Shown here: positions 1-8,236 of the stretch, piece after piece
Numbering within the stretch: position 1 is the first letter of the stretch
Layout: each line of letters begins with the position of its first letter
Assembly: GCA_031287585.1 (NCBI GenBank)
Contig: JAITST010000116.1
Coordinates: forward strand, 1-15,130
Length of the DNA stretch: 15,130 bases
Origin: Planctomycetaceae bacterium
GTDB taxonomy: Bacteria; Planctomycetota; Planctomycetia; Pirellulales; Thermoguttaceae
Direction: 5' to 3'
Notes under the pieces: generated by a model
The model's input: only the letters and a program-made list of their open reading frames with translations
Told to the model about the DNA's origin: nothing
Database searches by the model: none
Position numbers and translations under genes: made by a program

Positions 1-2319
1 GACAAAGCGGGTAACTTGGTAACACGAATACAAATTCCTGTTGATGCTCAAAAACTACGACCCGTTGGTGAAAAGCGAGTTGTAAAATACGCGAGTAACG
101 CGATTGGGCAAGTAACAAATGTATCACAATTAATAGGAAACAATAACGCGGCAGTTACATTGCGTGAGTATGACAAACTCGGTCGCGTTATCAAAACAAT
201 CGACGCGCTCGGCAACGTAACGATTTACAGTTACGACAATCTCGGCAGAAAAACATCAGAGACAAATGCAGAAGGCGGCACAACAAAATTCACCTACGAT
301 AATCGTGGACGAATGAAAACGTTGACCGACCCGATTGGCAACACGACATCATGGACATACAACATTATTGGTCAAACTGCTGGCGAACACGTTATGTTAG
401 ACGGATTAGTACAAAGCAGACTATTCTTCTATGATGCGTCAGGCAACATCATATCAAAAGTTGACCGCAACAATAGAATAACAGAATGGACATTCGACAG
501 ATTAAACCGTCACACGTCAGAGATTTGGTACGATAACTACGAATCGTGGACAAAGAAAAACGCAACAAAAAAATTCGTCACAACATACAACCGCGCAGGA
601 AAACTATCAACAGTTGACGACGGCGAAAATAAGTTTAGTTTCAGTTATGGAGTATTCGGTAATGAAACCAAACAGGTACAAAAACTGGCTGGCTTGGAAA
701 AACCGGTAGAGTTTAATTACACAACAGACATAACAAACTTGCGAACAGAAACAAATTTGAAAGCAAGCGGTAACGAATATGTCACCAAGTACGAGTTCGA
801 CACATTGGGCAGAACAAAGCGTATTTCACAGAACGACAAATTAGTAACAATCGACTACAACAATTTCGGCGAACGTAAAACGCTAAATCGTTTTGCGGAT
901 GGTAAAGAAGTAGTCAAGACTGATTACAATTGGGATACGTTAGGTCGTGTAACAGAAATCAAACACGGCAAAGTAAACACTTTCGCTTACACGTGGGACA
1001 ACGCAAATCGTATCACAAGAGTAGATTCTGCAAATGACAAAGCAAAGTACGAATACGACAAAACGTCACAATTGGTGAACGCAAAATATACAAAATTGCC
1101 GGAAGAAAAATATTCTTATGATTTGAACGGTAATCGTAAAACAAGTAAGACTGGTGAATACAATCGCTTGTTATCAGATAATGAAAACAGTTATCAATAC
1201 GATAACGAGGGTAATCGTATTACAAAAATTTCAAGTAATGGTACAACAAAATATTCGTGGGATAACCGCAATCGTCTAGTAAAAGTAGAAACTCCAAACG
1301 AAACGGTAGAGTATGTTTACGATTATCAAAATCGTCTAGTCAAACGAACGCAGGATAAAAATGAAACAGTTTTTATCCACGACAATTACCAAGTAGTTTT
1401 ACAACTAGAAAACAACAAACCAACTCATCAATACCTCTGGGGAACAAACCAAGATGAGTTATTGTGCGACAACGATAACTGGGCATTAGGTGACCATTTG
1501 AATAGTGTACGTGATATAGTTAGTGCAAACGGTTCGGTAACACATTTCGAGTATGATGCGTTTGGAAAGTTGTTGTCAGAAAATGCTGACAACACAATCT
1601 TCGCGTACACTGGTAAAATGAGAGATAACGTCAGTGATTTACAGTGGAATATCAATCGTTGGTATGATGCGAATGTTGGGAAATGGTGTAGTGAAGACCC
1701 GATTGGGTTTATGGGAAAGGATGTAAATCTTTTTAGATATGTAAAAGATATGGTTACAATATATGTTGATAAATTAGGTCTTTTTACAATTTGTCCTGAC
1801 AAATGTGCTACAGTGGGTAACATTTCTGAAATAACAGTTGTTGAGTCTGGGGTTATGTCCAGAGACCGTGGACATCCCCGTTCTCTAAACTCTGGCTTTA
1901 GTGCATTTGATAATGCAGTACTTATTGCAACTCTTATTAATGTTGCATCACTCGGAAATGCGGCACTGATGGGGGTAAATACGTTTACCGAGGAGGTAGT
2001 TACTCAACTTGCTATGGGCGGAATTACGCCCGATACAGACGTTATTCGAGATAGATTAAATAATTTGGTAAATGGCATGCAGATTTCAAATCAAAATTCT
2101 GGTGTTATGATTTGGATTAATATCCAATTCAAAGAATGCCAAACAGTTTCTTGTTGCTTTAATTACACCCGTAGAAATTATGTAACCCGTAGTGAATGGT
2201 ATAATTGTGATTTAGGTAACGGATCAAATATAGAAGATGTTCCTAACAAAACTTTACCTTGTATTCAACAATCTTTGCGAAGAGCTGGAAGTGGTGAACA
2301 AGGGGACAGAATGCTCTAA
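1..2319 (+). CDS. RHS/YD-repeat protein, 3' part, with variable C-terminal tip
   Basis: The reading frame is open from base 1, so the gene starts left of the window; 772 codons are visible. From about codon 50 to 530 there are many YD-type repeats of the form YDxxGRxxxxxDxxGN (for example REYDKLGRVIKTID, YSYDNLGRKTS, YEYDKTSQL), the repeats that build the RHS shell. The RHS core follows: HLNSVRDI, then WCSEDPIGF near codon 566 and NLFRYV. The core closes with VDKLGL (ends at base 1782). In the family this junction is normally a DPxGL-type motif where the tip is cleaved off; here the proline is replaced by lysine. The remaining 178 residues form a tip with an Ala/Leu-rich stretch and a cysteine-rich end (CQTVSCC) that I do not recognise. 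RHS proteins are exported or cell-surface polymorphic toxins or large surface proteins; which applies here cannot be seen. AT-rich relative to the genes after 5464. Confidence 0.93.
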   Translation, partial: DKAGNLVTRIQIPVDAQKLRPVGEKRVVKYASNAIGQVTNVSQLIGNNNAAVTLREYDKLGRVIKTIDALGNVTIYSYDNLGRKTSETNAEGGTTKFTYDNRGRMKTLTDPIGNTTSWTYNIIGQTAGEHVMLDGLVQSRLFFYDASGNIISKVDRNNRITEWTFDRLNRHTSEIWYDNYESWTKKNATKKFVTTYNRAGKLSTVDDGENKFSFSYGVFGNETKQVQKLAGLEKPVEFNYTTDITNLRTETNLKASGNEYVTKYEFDTLGRTKRISQNDKLVTIDYNNFGERKTLNRFADGKEVVKTDYNWDTLGRVTEIKHGKVNTFAYTWDNANRITRVDSANDKAKYEYDKTSQLVNAKYTKLPEEKYSYDLNGNRKTSKTGEYNRLLSDNENSYQYDNEGNRITKISSNGTTKYSWDNRNRLVKVETPNETVEYVYDYQNRLVKRTQDKNETVFIHDNYQVVLQLENNKPTHQYLWGTNQDELLCDNDNWALGDHLNSVRDIVSANGSVTHFEYDAFGKLLSENADNTIFAYTGKMRDNVSDLQWNINRWYDANVGKWCSEDPIGFMGKDVNLFRYVKDMVTIYVDKLGLFTICPDKCATVGNISEITVVESGVMSRDRGHPRSLNSGFSAFDNAVLIATLINVASLGNAALMGVNTFTEEVVTQLAMGGITPDTDVIRDRLNNLVNGMQISNQNSGVMIWINIQFKECQTVSCCFNYTRRNYVTRSEWYNCDLGNGSNIEDVPNKTLPCIQQSLRRAGSGEQGDRML

Positions 2320-2483
2320 TTTTTATGAGCAATTACTTATTCAATTTTGTTCAATAGTTTTTTCAAAAAATATTCGTGGAAGCGGATTTTAATGGGCAAC
2401 TATTATTTCACTGTGCATTTAAGCCAGTGTTTAAGTTTGGATGGCTTTTGAATCGTTTTTTAGTTTTTACGACCAATTTACAA

Positions 2484-3131
2484 ATGAGATTTATAGATTT
2501 TTCAAAAAGTAAAAGCAATGAAATTATTATTGTCTTGACAATAATCTTTGTGTGTACATTTATTTTGTGTTACCTTGCATTATGTTATTATGAACACATG
2601 AAATTTAACAAGCGAGTTGATAACACAATAAAAATACTGAAGTCAATGATTAAAGGTACTTCTCAAGATGACATTTTAAGAATTACGTCTGAAAAATCTC
2701 TGTCTATTTTACAAAATTGTCATAATAAGCAATCCCTTGCCACGCCAATACTTGTTTACGTTTACATATGGACGCGTGTGGATGATGGTCAGGAACAATG
2801 TGGTGTTTATGTGGAATGGCTTGAAGAACATCTGGGAAGTTGTGACATCCGATTTACAAATACCGATTCAGGTGAGGCTGGAATTTATAATCTACACTCG
2901 CCTTATGATGATACTATCAATAAAGAGGATGAATCGGTGTATGTCAGATACCTTTTACATTATACTTTTGGAATTAACGATGGGACATTCATAAAGTATT
3001 ATGACAAAGAAGAAGGGCTTAAATTATCGAATGCGGCTAAACAAGGCGTGCTGAAGGCAGAACTAGTTCAAGACAATATTGTTTGTTCAAATACAGTCAA
3101 TGTTGTGCATCATGAAATCAAACGTAAATGA
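2484..3131 (+). CDS. Hypothetical membrane-anchored protein downstream of RHS
   Basis: A 215-residue protein of no recognised family. One strong hydrophobic segment lies near residues 13-35 (IIIVLTIIFVCTFILCYLAL), followed by a soluble domain of about 175 residues, suggesting a single-pass anchor with a large domain on one side. The frame is open upstream to a GTG at 2376, but the ATG at 2484 places the membrane helix close to the N-terminus and the extra 36 residues look non-coding. There is no clear Shine-Dalgarno sequence before it. It lies 164 nt after the RHS gene, on the same strand, and is AT-rich. Its place directly behind an RHS tip is where an immunity gene would sit in a polymorphic toxin locus, but nothing in the protein itself shows that role. 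Confidence 0.7.
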   Translation: MRFIDFSKSKSNEIIIVLTIIFVCTFILCYLALCYYEHMKFNKRVDNTIKILKSMIKGTSQDDILRITSEKSLSILQNCHNKQSLATPILVYVYIWTRVDDGQEQCGVYVEWLEEHLGSCDIRFTNTDSGEAGIYNLHSPYDDTINKEDESVYVRYLLHYTFGINDGTFIKYYDKEEGLKLSNAAKQGVLKAELVQDNIVCSNTVNVVHHEIKRK

Positions 3132-3505
3132 GTATTATGATGCATGGTCTAATCTGTACTTCTCATGTGACTATGGCAAGAATGTCATCCTAACACCTTG
3201 TAAAACACGCCTTTAATAAACGCCATTTTACAATACGGTATTTTACGCATATTTAACAACATGAATTTTGGGAAAGTGCAGATATTGCCTAACCCTCTCA
3301 TTTAGTTGTTACGAGCAAAGTTATTGTGTTTTTTAGATTTCAGTTTATTTCAGTGAATAATTTTATAGTTTCAAGACGTAGTGTGACGAATGGGGTGTCT
3401 ATGCTATCAATGAGTTGAAAGCATAGTTGTCGCCAACGAACAAGCAAGCGTGCATATATTGTAAGCATTAAATAACCTCTTGTTACCTCGTCTGTGAGAA
3501 ATATT
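3132..3505. other. Intergenic gap, AT-rich, no gene recognised
   Basis: A 374-nt gap between two accessory genes. I see no convincing coding frame, tRNA or strong hairpin. A minus-strand frame crosses it (3340-3576) but runs into the next gene's start and has no family resemblance that I can name. Confidence 0.5.
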
Positions 3506-4198
3506 ATGACAATAAAAAATTGTATCAGAATCGTTTTTTGTTTAGTTTTATTGGTTGCGGTATTTTTTGCGATCATAGTTTTTTGTGGACATGTTGTTTA
3601 TTATACCCATCCGGACCGTATCAACATGAAAATTAAAAAAATCTGTGAATCACATGTTCAGATTAAGGATACTAATGTGATGGTCTTTTCTTTAATCGCA
3701 TATAGTTCATCAGAGTTTAGTTTGTTTTTTTATATGGATAAAGAAAGAGAGTTGAGTATAGAAAAATATAGTTCATCAGAGTTTAGTTTGTTTTTTGGTA
3801 CGAATAAAGAACGAGAGTCGAATACTAGAGAACGAGTGGTGATTTGTAAAGCCCCTTCACGTTACAACAAATGGACGGGAGCGTGGGAGGTTAAACTGTA
3901 TCCCGTTTTCTGTGGTGATGGAACATGCGGTTTTGCTCCTTATAATTTTAACAAAGAAAAACGCTGCGAAACATTTGCGGAATTTAGTTTATTTGAATTA
4001 TTGCCTAAGTCCGAAAATAAAAATTATACTTGGTATACCAGTCACGGTCCCAAAAGTTTGTTGATAATGCCTAATATAGGCGTTGCAGCAGGTATATTCT
4101 ATGAAAATAGCGGATGTATCTTTGTTGGTACATCACCGCCTAAAGTATCGTGTAACGATATGAGTGTGAAACGTGGGAACAATATATTGAGGAAGTGA
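3506..4198 (+). CDS. Hypothetical membrane-anchored protein with internal 22-residue duplication
   Basis: A 230-residue protein of unknown family. Residues 6-33 are strongly hydrophobic (IRIVFCLVLLVAVFFAIIVF), giving an N-terminal anchor or signal segment. After it comes a tandem duplication in which YSSSEFSLFF occurs twice, 22 residues apart, each followed by a charged KERE stretch. The C-terminal part has several cysteines and aromatic/glycine-rich segments (CGDGTCGF). A GTG at 3494 lies in frame four codons upstream; I chose the ATG at 3506, though neither has a good ribosome binding site. Third member of the AT-rich region behind the RHS gene, same strand. It could be a further immunity or accessory protein, which is inference from position only. 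Confidence 0.68.
   Translation: MTIKNCIRIVFCLVLLVAVFFAIIVFCGHVVYYTHPDRINMKIKKICESHVQIKDTNVMVFSLIAYSSSEFSLFFYMDKERELSIEKYSSSEFSLFFGTNKERESNTRERVVICKAPSRYNKWTGAWEVKLYPVFCGDGTCGFAPYNFNKEKRCETFAEFSLFELLPKSENKNYTWYTSHGPKSLLIMPNIGVAAGIFYENSGCIFVGTSPPKVSCNDMSVKRGNNILRK
3700..3831 (+). repeat. In-frame 66-nt tandem duplication inside the 3506-4198 gene
   Basis: The 31 nt at 3700-3730 are repeated exactly at 3766-3796, a period of 66 nt (22 codons). The parts downstream of each exact block are related but diverged (MDKEREL versus TNKERES). The duplication keeps the frame, and identity at the DNA level including synonymous positions suggests that it is recent or is being maintained. Confidence 0.85.
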
Positions 4199-4203
4199 AA
4201 TTT

Positions 4204-4231
4204 TTTGAATACTTGAATTCGAATATTCAAA
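4204..4231. repeat. 28-bp near-perfect palindrome after the 3506-4198 gene
   Basis: Starts 6 nt after the stop codon. Outer arms TTTGAATA (4204-4211) and TATTCAAA (4224-4231) are perfect complements and the centre is GAATTC. The two interior mismatched pairs would be G-U pairs in RNA, so the transcript can fold along the whole length. It may act as a terminator or mRNA 3'-end hairpin, but no T-run follows on the plus strand, so intrinsic termination in that direction is doubtful. Confidence 0.55.
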
Positions 4232-4263
4232 GTTACCTAAAACACTGTGAACAAAAAGGTGGT

Positions 4264-4406
4264 ACAAAGTTACTCAAATGATATCCATTAAATTGGAGAA
4301 ACACAAGTGTAAGTGGTATTCCGCGTGATTTCCGATCACGGTGTTATTCGTTAATACACCTTCGCTTCCGACTCCTTTGGAGTGGTGATTGTTTAAGTAA
4401 CTTTGT
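4264..4406. other. 143-nt structured intergenic element bounded by inverted repeats
   Basis: ACAAAGTTACT at 4264-4274 is the exact reverse complement of AGTAACTTTGT at 4396-4406, and the match continues imperfectly inward (about 16 of 19). Inside are smaller hairpins: CGTGAT/ATCACG (4324-4329 with 4335-4340), GGTGT/ACACC (4340-4344 with 4356-4360) and ACTCC/GGAGT (4371-4375 with 4379-4383). The word CAAAGTTAC occurs once more in direct orientation at 4228-4236. The ends plus internal hairpins resemble a small palindromic mobile element or a structured RNA. It lies 51 nt before the next gene and could be its leader. No known RNA family is recognised. Confidence 0.5.
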
Positions 4407-4457
4407 GCTAGAAAAAATAGTTTTGATTTTTATATTACACTTTGTTGAGGTTTTATT

Positions 4458-4901
4458 ATGGGTAAGTTTTATTTGTTTTTCGCTCGTCTATTTGTAGTTT
4501 TTACTTGTACTCTTGGTATCGCTCTTATTTGGGTACCTGATAAGGTTAGTTATGTTGTGGCCAATGATGTAACAATTCAGACTAGTGAATGTCATGGTTT
4601 TGAGGCATTGTATTATTCACGATTCAAATTTCTTCCAGAGTTTTTACCTAAACCCGAAATTATTACGCAACCTTACGCGAGACGTATGGAAGCATTGTAT
4701 GGTGAAAAAAGTCTTGGGTTTACTCCTGTTAGGTCTGGTTGTGTAGGTAAGACAATTTTGAATCCAACGGGTTTTATTGTTCTATTGATACCGTCTATGT
4801 TTCTTATTTATTTTACGATTGTAATTTATAATCTCCTCCCAAATTTGCGAATTAAAATTGTAAAAACATCAACAGATGATGTCATAACCCCAAAGTTTTG
4901 A
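4458..4901 (+). CDS. Hypothetical two-helix membrane protein
   Basis: A 147-residue protein with hydrophobic segments near both ends (about residues 5-25, FYLFFARLFVVFTCTLGIAL, and about 106-127, IVLLIPSMFLIYFTIVIYNL). Between them is a domain of about 80 residues with two cysteines (C44 region and SGCVG) that would face the same side of the membrane. The ATG at 4458 has a GAGG ribosome binding site at 4447-4450, 7 nt upstream. The C-terminal tail is short and basic. No family is recognised. AT-rich and same strand as the RHS gene, it closes the accessory region. Confidence 0.72.
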   Translation: MGKFYLFFARLFVVFTCTLGIALIWVPDKVSYVVANDVTIQTSECHGFEALYYSRFKFLPEFLPKPEIITQPYARRMEALYGEKSLGFTPVRSGCVGKTILNPTGFIVLLIPSMFLIYFTIVIYNLLPNLRIKIVKTSTDDVITPKF

Positions 4902-4902
4902 A

Positions 4903-4922
4903 CTGTTAAACAGAGATTTTTT
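4903..4922 (+). terminator. Weak candidate terminator
   Basis: CTGTTAAACAG directly after the stop codon at 4901 forms a short AT-rich hairpin and is followed by a run of six T after AGA. Position fits the end of the accessory transcript; the stem is too weak for certainty. Confidence 0.35.
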
Positions 4923-5463
4923 GGTAGATTTAGTTTTACACTCGATAAACCTTGGGGCGAGATGTACTTGCACCATTTTCAAGAAATTTATTATGTACTC
5001 AAATTATAAATGGATTGATATGTCAGAGATGTAACATATTGCATTTCAATGCGTTGCATCACTAACATGTAGATCCTTTTACAGTTTGAGATTTTTTATT
5101 TTTTGCTTTGATGGTATCATTCCATTGCCGTGAAACGAGTTTGGCTCCGAGTGGACTTATTCTCCATCCGTGACTTTAGTTGGGGTAGTGCAAAAAATTT
5201 GTGAAAACAGCAGTGAAACGCCTAAAATTTAAGTAGTTTCGCTAATATCGCAGCAATAATTTTGCGATTCGCCCGAAATGCTATTGTGTTTATTTCTGAT
5301 TTGTGTACAATGTCCCCACCAATCTTGGTATTCTGGCACACGCCAATTCTCAAGCAGTGCTGGTTTTGGACGAATTATTATTTTACGAATATTTAGTGTA
5401 CCAGTCGTACATTTTAATGGCACTGAAGGCAAACATTATGATATTCTTGGAAAGTACAACTAT
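4923..5463. other. Intergenic gap before the BatD gene
   Basis: A 541-nt AT-rich gap. A small inverted repeat ATCGCA/TGCGAT lies at 5247-5268. The BatD frame is open upstream to an ATG at 5278, but the extra 62 residues precede a good signal peptide and are not believed. No RNA gene was seen. Confidence 0.5.
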
Positions 5464-8217
5464 ATGAAACACATAAATATATTACTAATTTTGCTGTTAC
5501 TAACGCTCACCCCAGTGGCGTTATCTGCAACAAGCGTCATTCTCGAAACAGACCGCGATTCGTTATACGAAGGCGAGAGCATTTTTTATCGCATCACCAT
5601 TACCGACGAAGCCGCCATCGACAAGTCGCTCGTTGCCGACACGTCCGCGTGGAACGGTTTTCGTTCCGTGTTTCACGGACGCGACGACTCAAGTAGATTC
5701 TCATCGTCCTACATCAACGGCAAGCAAACCAGCGTATCGCAATACATCGCCCGTTTCACTTATGAAATCTTCCCGCAAAAAAACGGTAACGTCATCTTAC
5801 CGTTTCCTAAAATCGTTCTCAACCAAAAAACATTGTTACCAGACCGCGTTGCCGTCAACGGTCGTGAAGTTAATCGCAGCCGACTGAATCCCGACGGTTC
5901 GCTCGCGTTGCAAGTGCAGCCGCCAACCGTGCAAGACAACGTAATACTAAACTTGTCAACCAGCCGTAACACTGTTTACCCGTTACAACCATTCGACATC
6001 GTTCTAACAATCCGAATGAAAGAATTACGCGGTTCGTATTCCCAAGATGACCCGCTCTCGTTACTACAACAACCGCCGCGACTGCAAATCGCGTGGGTTG
6101 AAACCGAGTCGCTCCAGCGCGGTATCAAACCGCAAACCGACCGCGAATCGTGGCTCGGCAACATCGCGGTGCGGCGCGGCGGATTCTCAATCAACGACCT
6201 CGTAAATCAAGACGCTTCAAGTGCATTTTTCGCGTTTGAACCGCCGCGTGCTGTCGTTCGCCATTTCGCGTTCCCGTCGAAAACCGTACAGTTCCCAAAC
6301 GCGGACGGTGACAATGTCAACTACCGCGAATACACGTTGCGGCGAACGTTCACCGCCGACCGTACTGGCTCGTTTGACTTCGCGGCTGTCGTGTTAAAAG
6401 GAGCAATCGCCGTTCAGGAATCCGCGTCCAGCGATATGCCGACAAGCCGTAACATCTTCGCGTTATCAAACGCGGTTACGGTAAATGTACGTGACGTGCC
6501 GACAAACGGGCGACCGGGCAACTATCTCGGAGCGTTCGGTACGTTTGACTGGCAAGTCGATTTGCAACCGCGAAAAGCACAACTTGGCGAGCCGCTAACA
6601 TTGACGTTATCGTTAACGGGCGAAGGTTCGACGCTTGACGTTCGACCGCCGGAACTCGACAAAATTCCCGAAATCAAATCACAATTCCGTGTCTTGACAC
6701 CAACAGAGCATAGCGAAAACGGTACGTGTAAATTTATCTATTCGATACGTCCGGCTGTCGCTGGTGAAATTGTTTTTCCGTCGCTTGAAGCGTCGTGGTT
6801 TGATGTCGCGACCGAAAAATTTGTTACCCAAAGCAGCGAACCGATAACGCTGGAAATCGAACCGGCGGGAACGTTGACTACGACTGAACAACCGGCATCG
6901 AACAACACGACAATCAGCGAAACCGTAGGCGTTTTCCTGAACACGCTCGACGGTCGCGGGGCTGCGAATGACGCGGTTGAGTTTGTGCCGATGTTAGTTG
7001 CGTCGGCAGTAGCGTTCGTATGTTACGCGATAGTTTTGTTAGCGGCAATAATTTACCGCAAACGTTTGCAGAATCCGCAAGCCATCTATCGCCGTAACGC
7101 TGTCCCGCGAGCGTTGCAGAGACTAGCAGCCGTATCGAATGAGTTGGAAAAAAATCAATACGTGTTCACTAACGATGTCGTGACAGCGATTCGCGCGGCG
7201 ATAATCGGTCTGGTCGCGAACTTAACAAACACGAACGAACAAGGTATGACAACCGACGAAGTGAGTAAGCATTTGAGTGGGGACAATGTCGGTTCGGAGT
7301 GTGTAGAGAAAACGACAAGTTTATTGAAAACGCTGGACGGAGTATGTTTCGGCGGGATGACGGCGGACAGCGATCTGTTGGCGGAAGCGATGGAAGTGTG
7401 TAAACAAATTGACAACCAGCGAACAGCATTTGAACGTGATAGTTCTACGAACAAGTCAGCGGCAAACGTTACACGAATAACGTTAGTATTAGCAACATTA
7501 TTCGTAACCAGTTGTACAACGCCGTCACCGGAACATCAACAACTTTTCGACCGTTCGAGAGAATCGTTTAACAAAGCGGTAGAGCAGACAGACAACGAAA
7601 AACAAAAAGAACAATACAGCAAAACCGCGATGTTGTATCGTCAACTAATTGAATCAGGCGTTCGTAACCAAACGATTTACCTGAACCAATCAGAAGCATT
7701 GGCTCTATCCGGTCAAACAGCAAAAGCAATCGCCGCCTACCGCTTGGCGGAACGTTTCGGAACAATCCCGACACAGCAAACCAATACGTTAGAAACAATA
7801 ATGAATCACAAACTAGAAACAAAATCATTATTGCCAATCAATATAGGTTACTACATAAAAATCAGAATGATGGTATTAATCTCGTGGTTGACAGCAATAA
7901 TAGCAACAGTAACGTTGTTCAAAAAAAGACATAGAAAACTATTTCGCAACATAACGATACTCTGTGCGGTATTAACGGTATTGGCAATGACATCAACACT
8001 ATACGACTACCATCGTTACGAGCAAACAAAACACGCAATAATCCTAAACCCAGAAACCCACCCCCAAAAAGGAAACTCCACTCACTACGAACCAACAACC
8101 CCGCCGCCGCCCTACACAGAAGCGATAGTAAAAGAGGAAAGAGGCAACTGGCTGTATCTAAAATTTCAAAACGAACAAAGAGGTTGGTTGCAACGGGAGG
8201 ATGTTGTGATTTATTAG
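5464..8217 (+). CDS. batD: BatD protein fused to a BatE-like TPR/SH3 part
   Basis: A 917-residue envelope protein. The ATG at 5464 has GGAAAG at 5449-5454 and begins a clear signal peptide (residues 1-22, LLILLLLTLTPVALSA). Residues 23-500 look like the BatD family: an opening strand of the form VILETDRDSLYEGESIFYRI, Ig-like beta-rich stretches and a GSFDFAAVVLKG-type segment. A membrane helix lies at about 508-532 (LVASAVAFVCYAIVLLAAII), then a cytoplasmic helical region. At 670-684 comes LVLATLFVTSC, which looks like a lipoprotein signal with its cysteine, then a TPR-like helical stretch (690-775), two helices at about 803-820 and 830-847, and an SH3-like end (about 856-917, GNWLYLKF, RGWLQREDV). 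That second part has the layout of a separate BatE protein, so the gene looks like a fusion. Bat proteins belong to the MoxR/VWA 'aerotolerance' operons, but no moxR, DUF58 or VWA gene is present here. Confidence 0.85.
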   Translation: MKHINILLILLLLTLTPVALSATSVILETDRDSLYEGESIFYRITITDEAAIDKSLVADTSAWNGFRSVFHGRDDSSRFSSSYINGKQTSVSQYIARFTYEIFPQKNGNVILPFPKIVLNQKTLLPDRVAVNGREVNRSRLNPDGSLALQVQPPTVQDNVILNLSTSRNTVYPLQPFDIVLTIRMKELRGSYSQDDPLSLLQQPPRLQIAWVETESLQRGIKPQTDRESWLGNIAVRRGGFSINDLVNQDASSAFFAFEPPRAVVRHFAFPSKTVQFPNADGDNVNYREYTLRRTFTADRTGSFDFAAVVLKGAIAVQESASSDMPTSRNIFALSNAVTVNVRDVPTNGRPGNYLGAFGTFDWQVDLQPRKAQLGEPLTLTLSLTGEGSTLDVRPPELDKIPEIKSQFRVLTPTEHSENGTCKFIYSIRPAVAGEIVFPSLEASWFDVATEKFVTQSSEPITLEIEPAGTLTTTEQPASNNTTISETVGVFLNTLDGRGAANDAVEFVPMLVASAVAFVCYAIVLLAAIIYRKRLQNPQAIYRRNAVPRALQRLAAVSNELEKNQYVFTNDVVTAIRAAIIGLVANLTNTNEQGMTTDEVSKHLSGDNVGSECVEKTTSLLKTLDGVCFGGMTADSDLLAEAMEVCKQIDNQRTAFERDSSTNKSAANVTRITLVLATLFVTSCTTPSPEHQQLFDRSRESFNKAVEQTDNEKQKEQYSKTAMLYRQLIESGVRNQTIYLNQSEALALSGQTAKAIAAYRLAERFGTIPTQQTNTLETIMNHKLETKSLLPINIGYYIKIRMMVLISWLTAIIATVTLFKKRHRKLFRNITILCAVLTVLAMTSTLYDYHRYEQTKHAIILNPETHPQKGNSTHYEPTTPPPPYTEAIVKEERGNWLYLKFQNEQRGWLQREDVVIY

Positions 8218-8236
8218 AATCCCATCACGGCGCAAC

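Noticed and set aside
3340..3576. Minus-strand 78-codon frame, possible relic gene
   Set aside because: No family resemblance, and it overlaps the start and membrane helix of the plus-strand gene at 3506.
4264..4406. Retron-like RNA or tRNA in the structured element
   Set aside because: There is no reverse transcriptase gene nearby and no tRNA arm consensus such as a T-loop sequence.
5229..5432. Minus-strand 67-codon frame rich in Trp, Cys and Asn
   Set aside because: Looks slightly protein-like but has no match I can name and no ribosome binding site; it could be a decayed fragment.
5278..5463. 62-residue N-terminal extension of the BatD gene
   Set aside because: It would bury the signal peptide that begins at the ATG at 5464, which has its own ribosome binding site.
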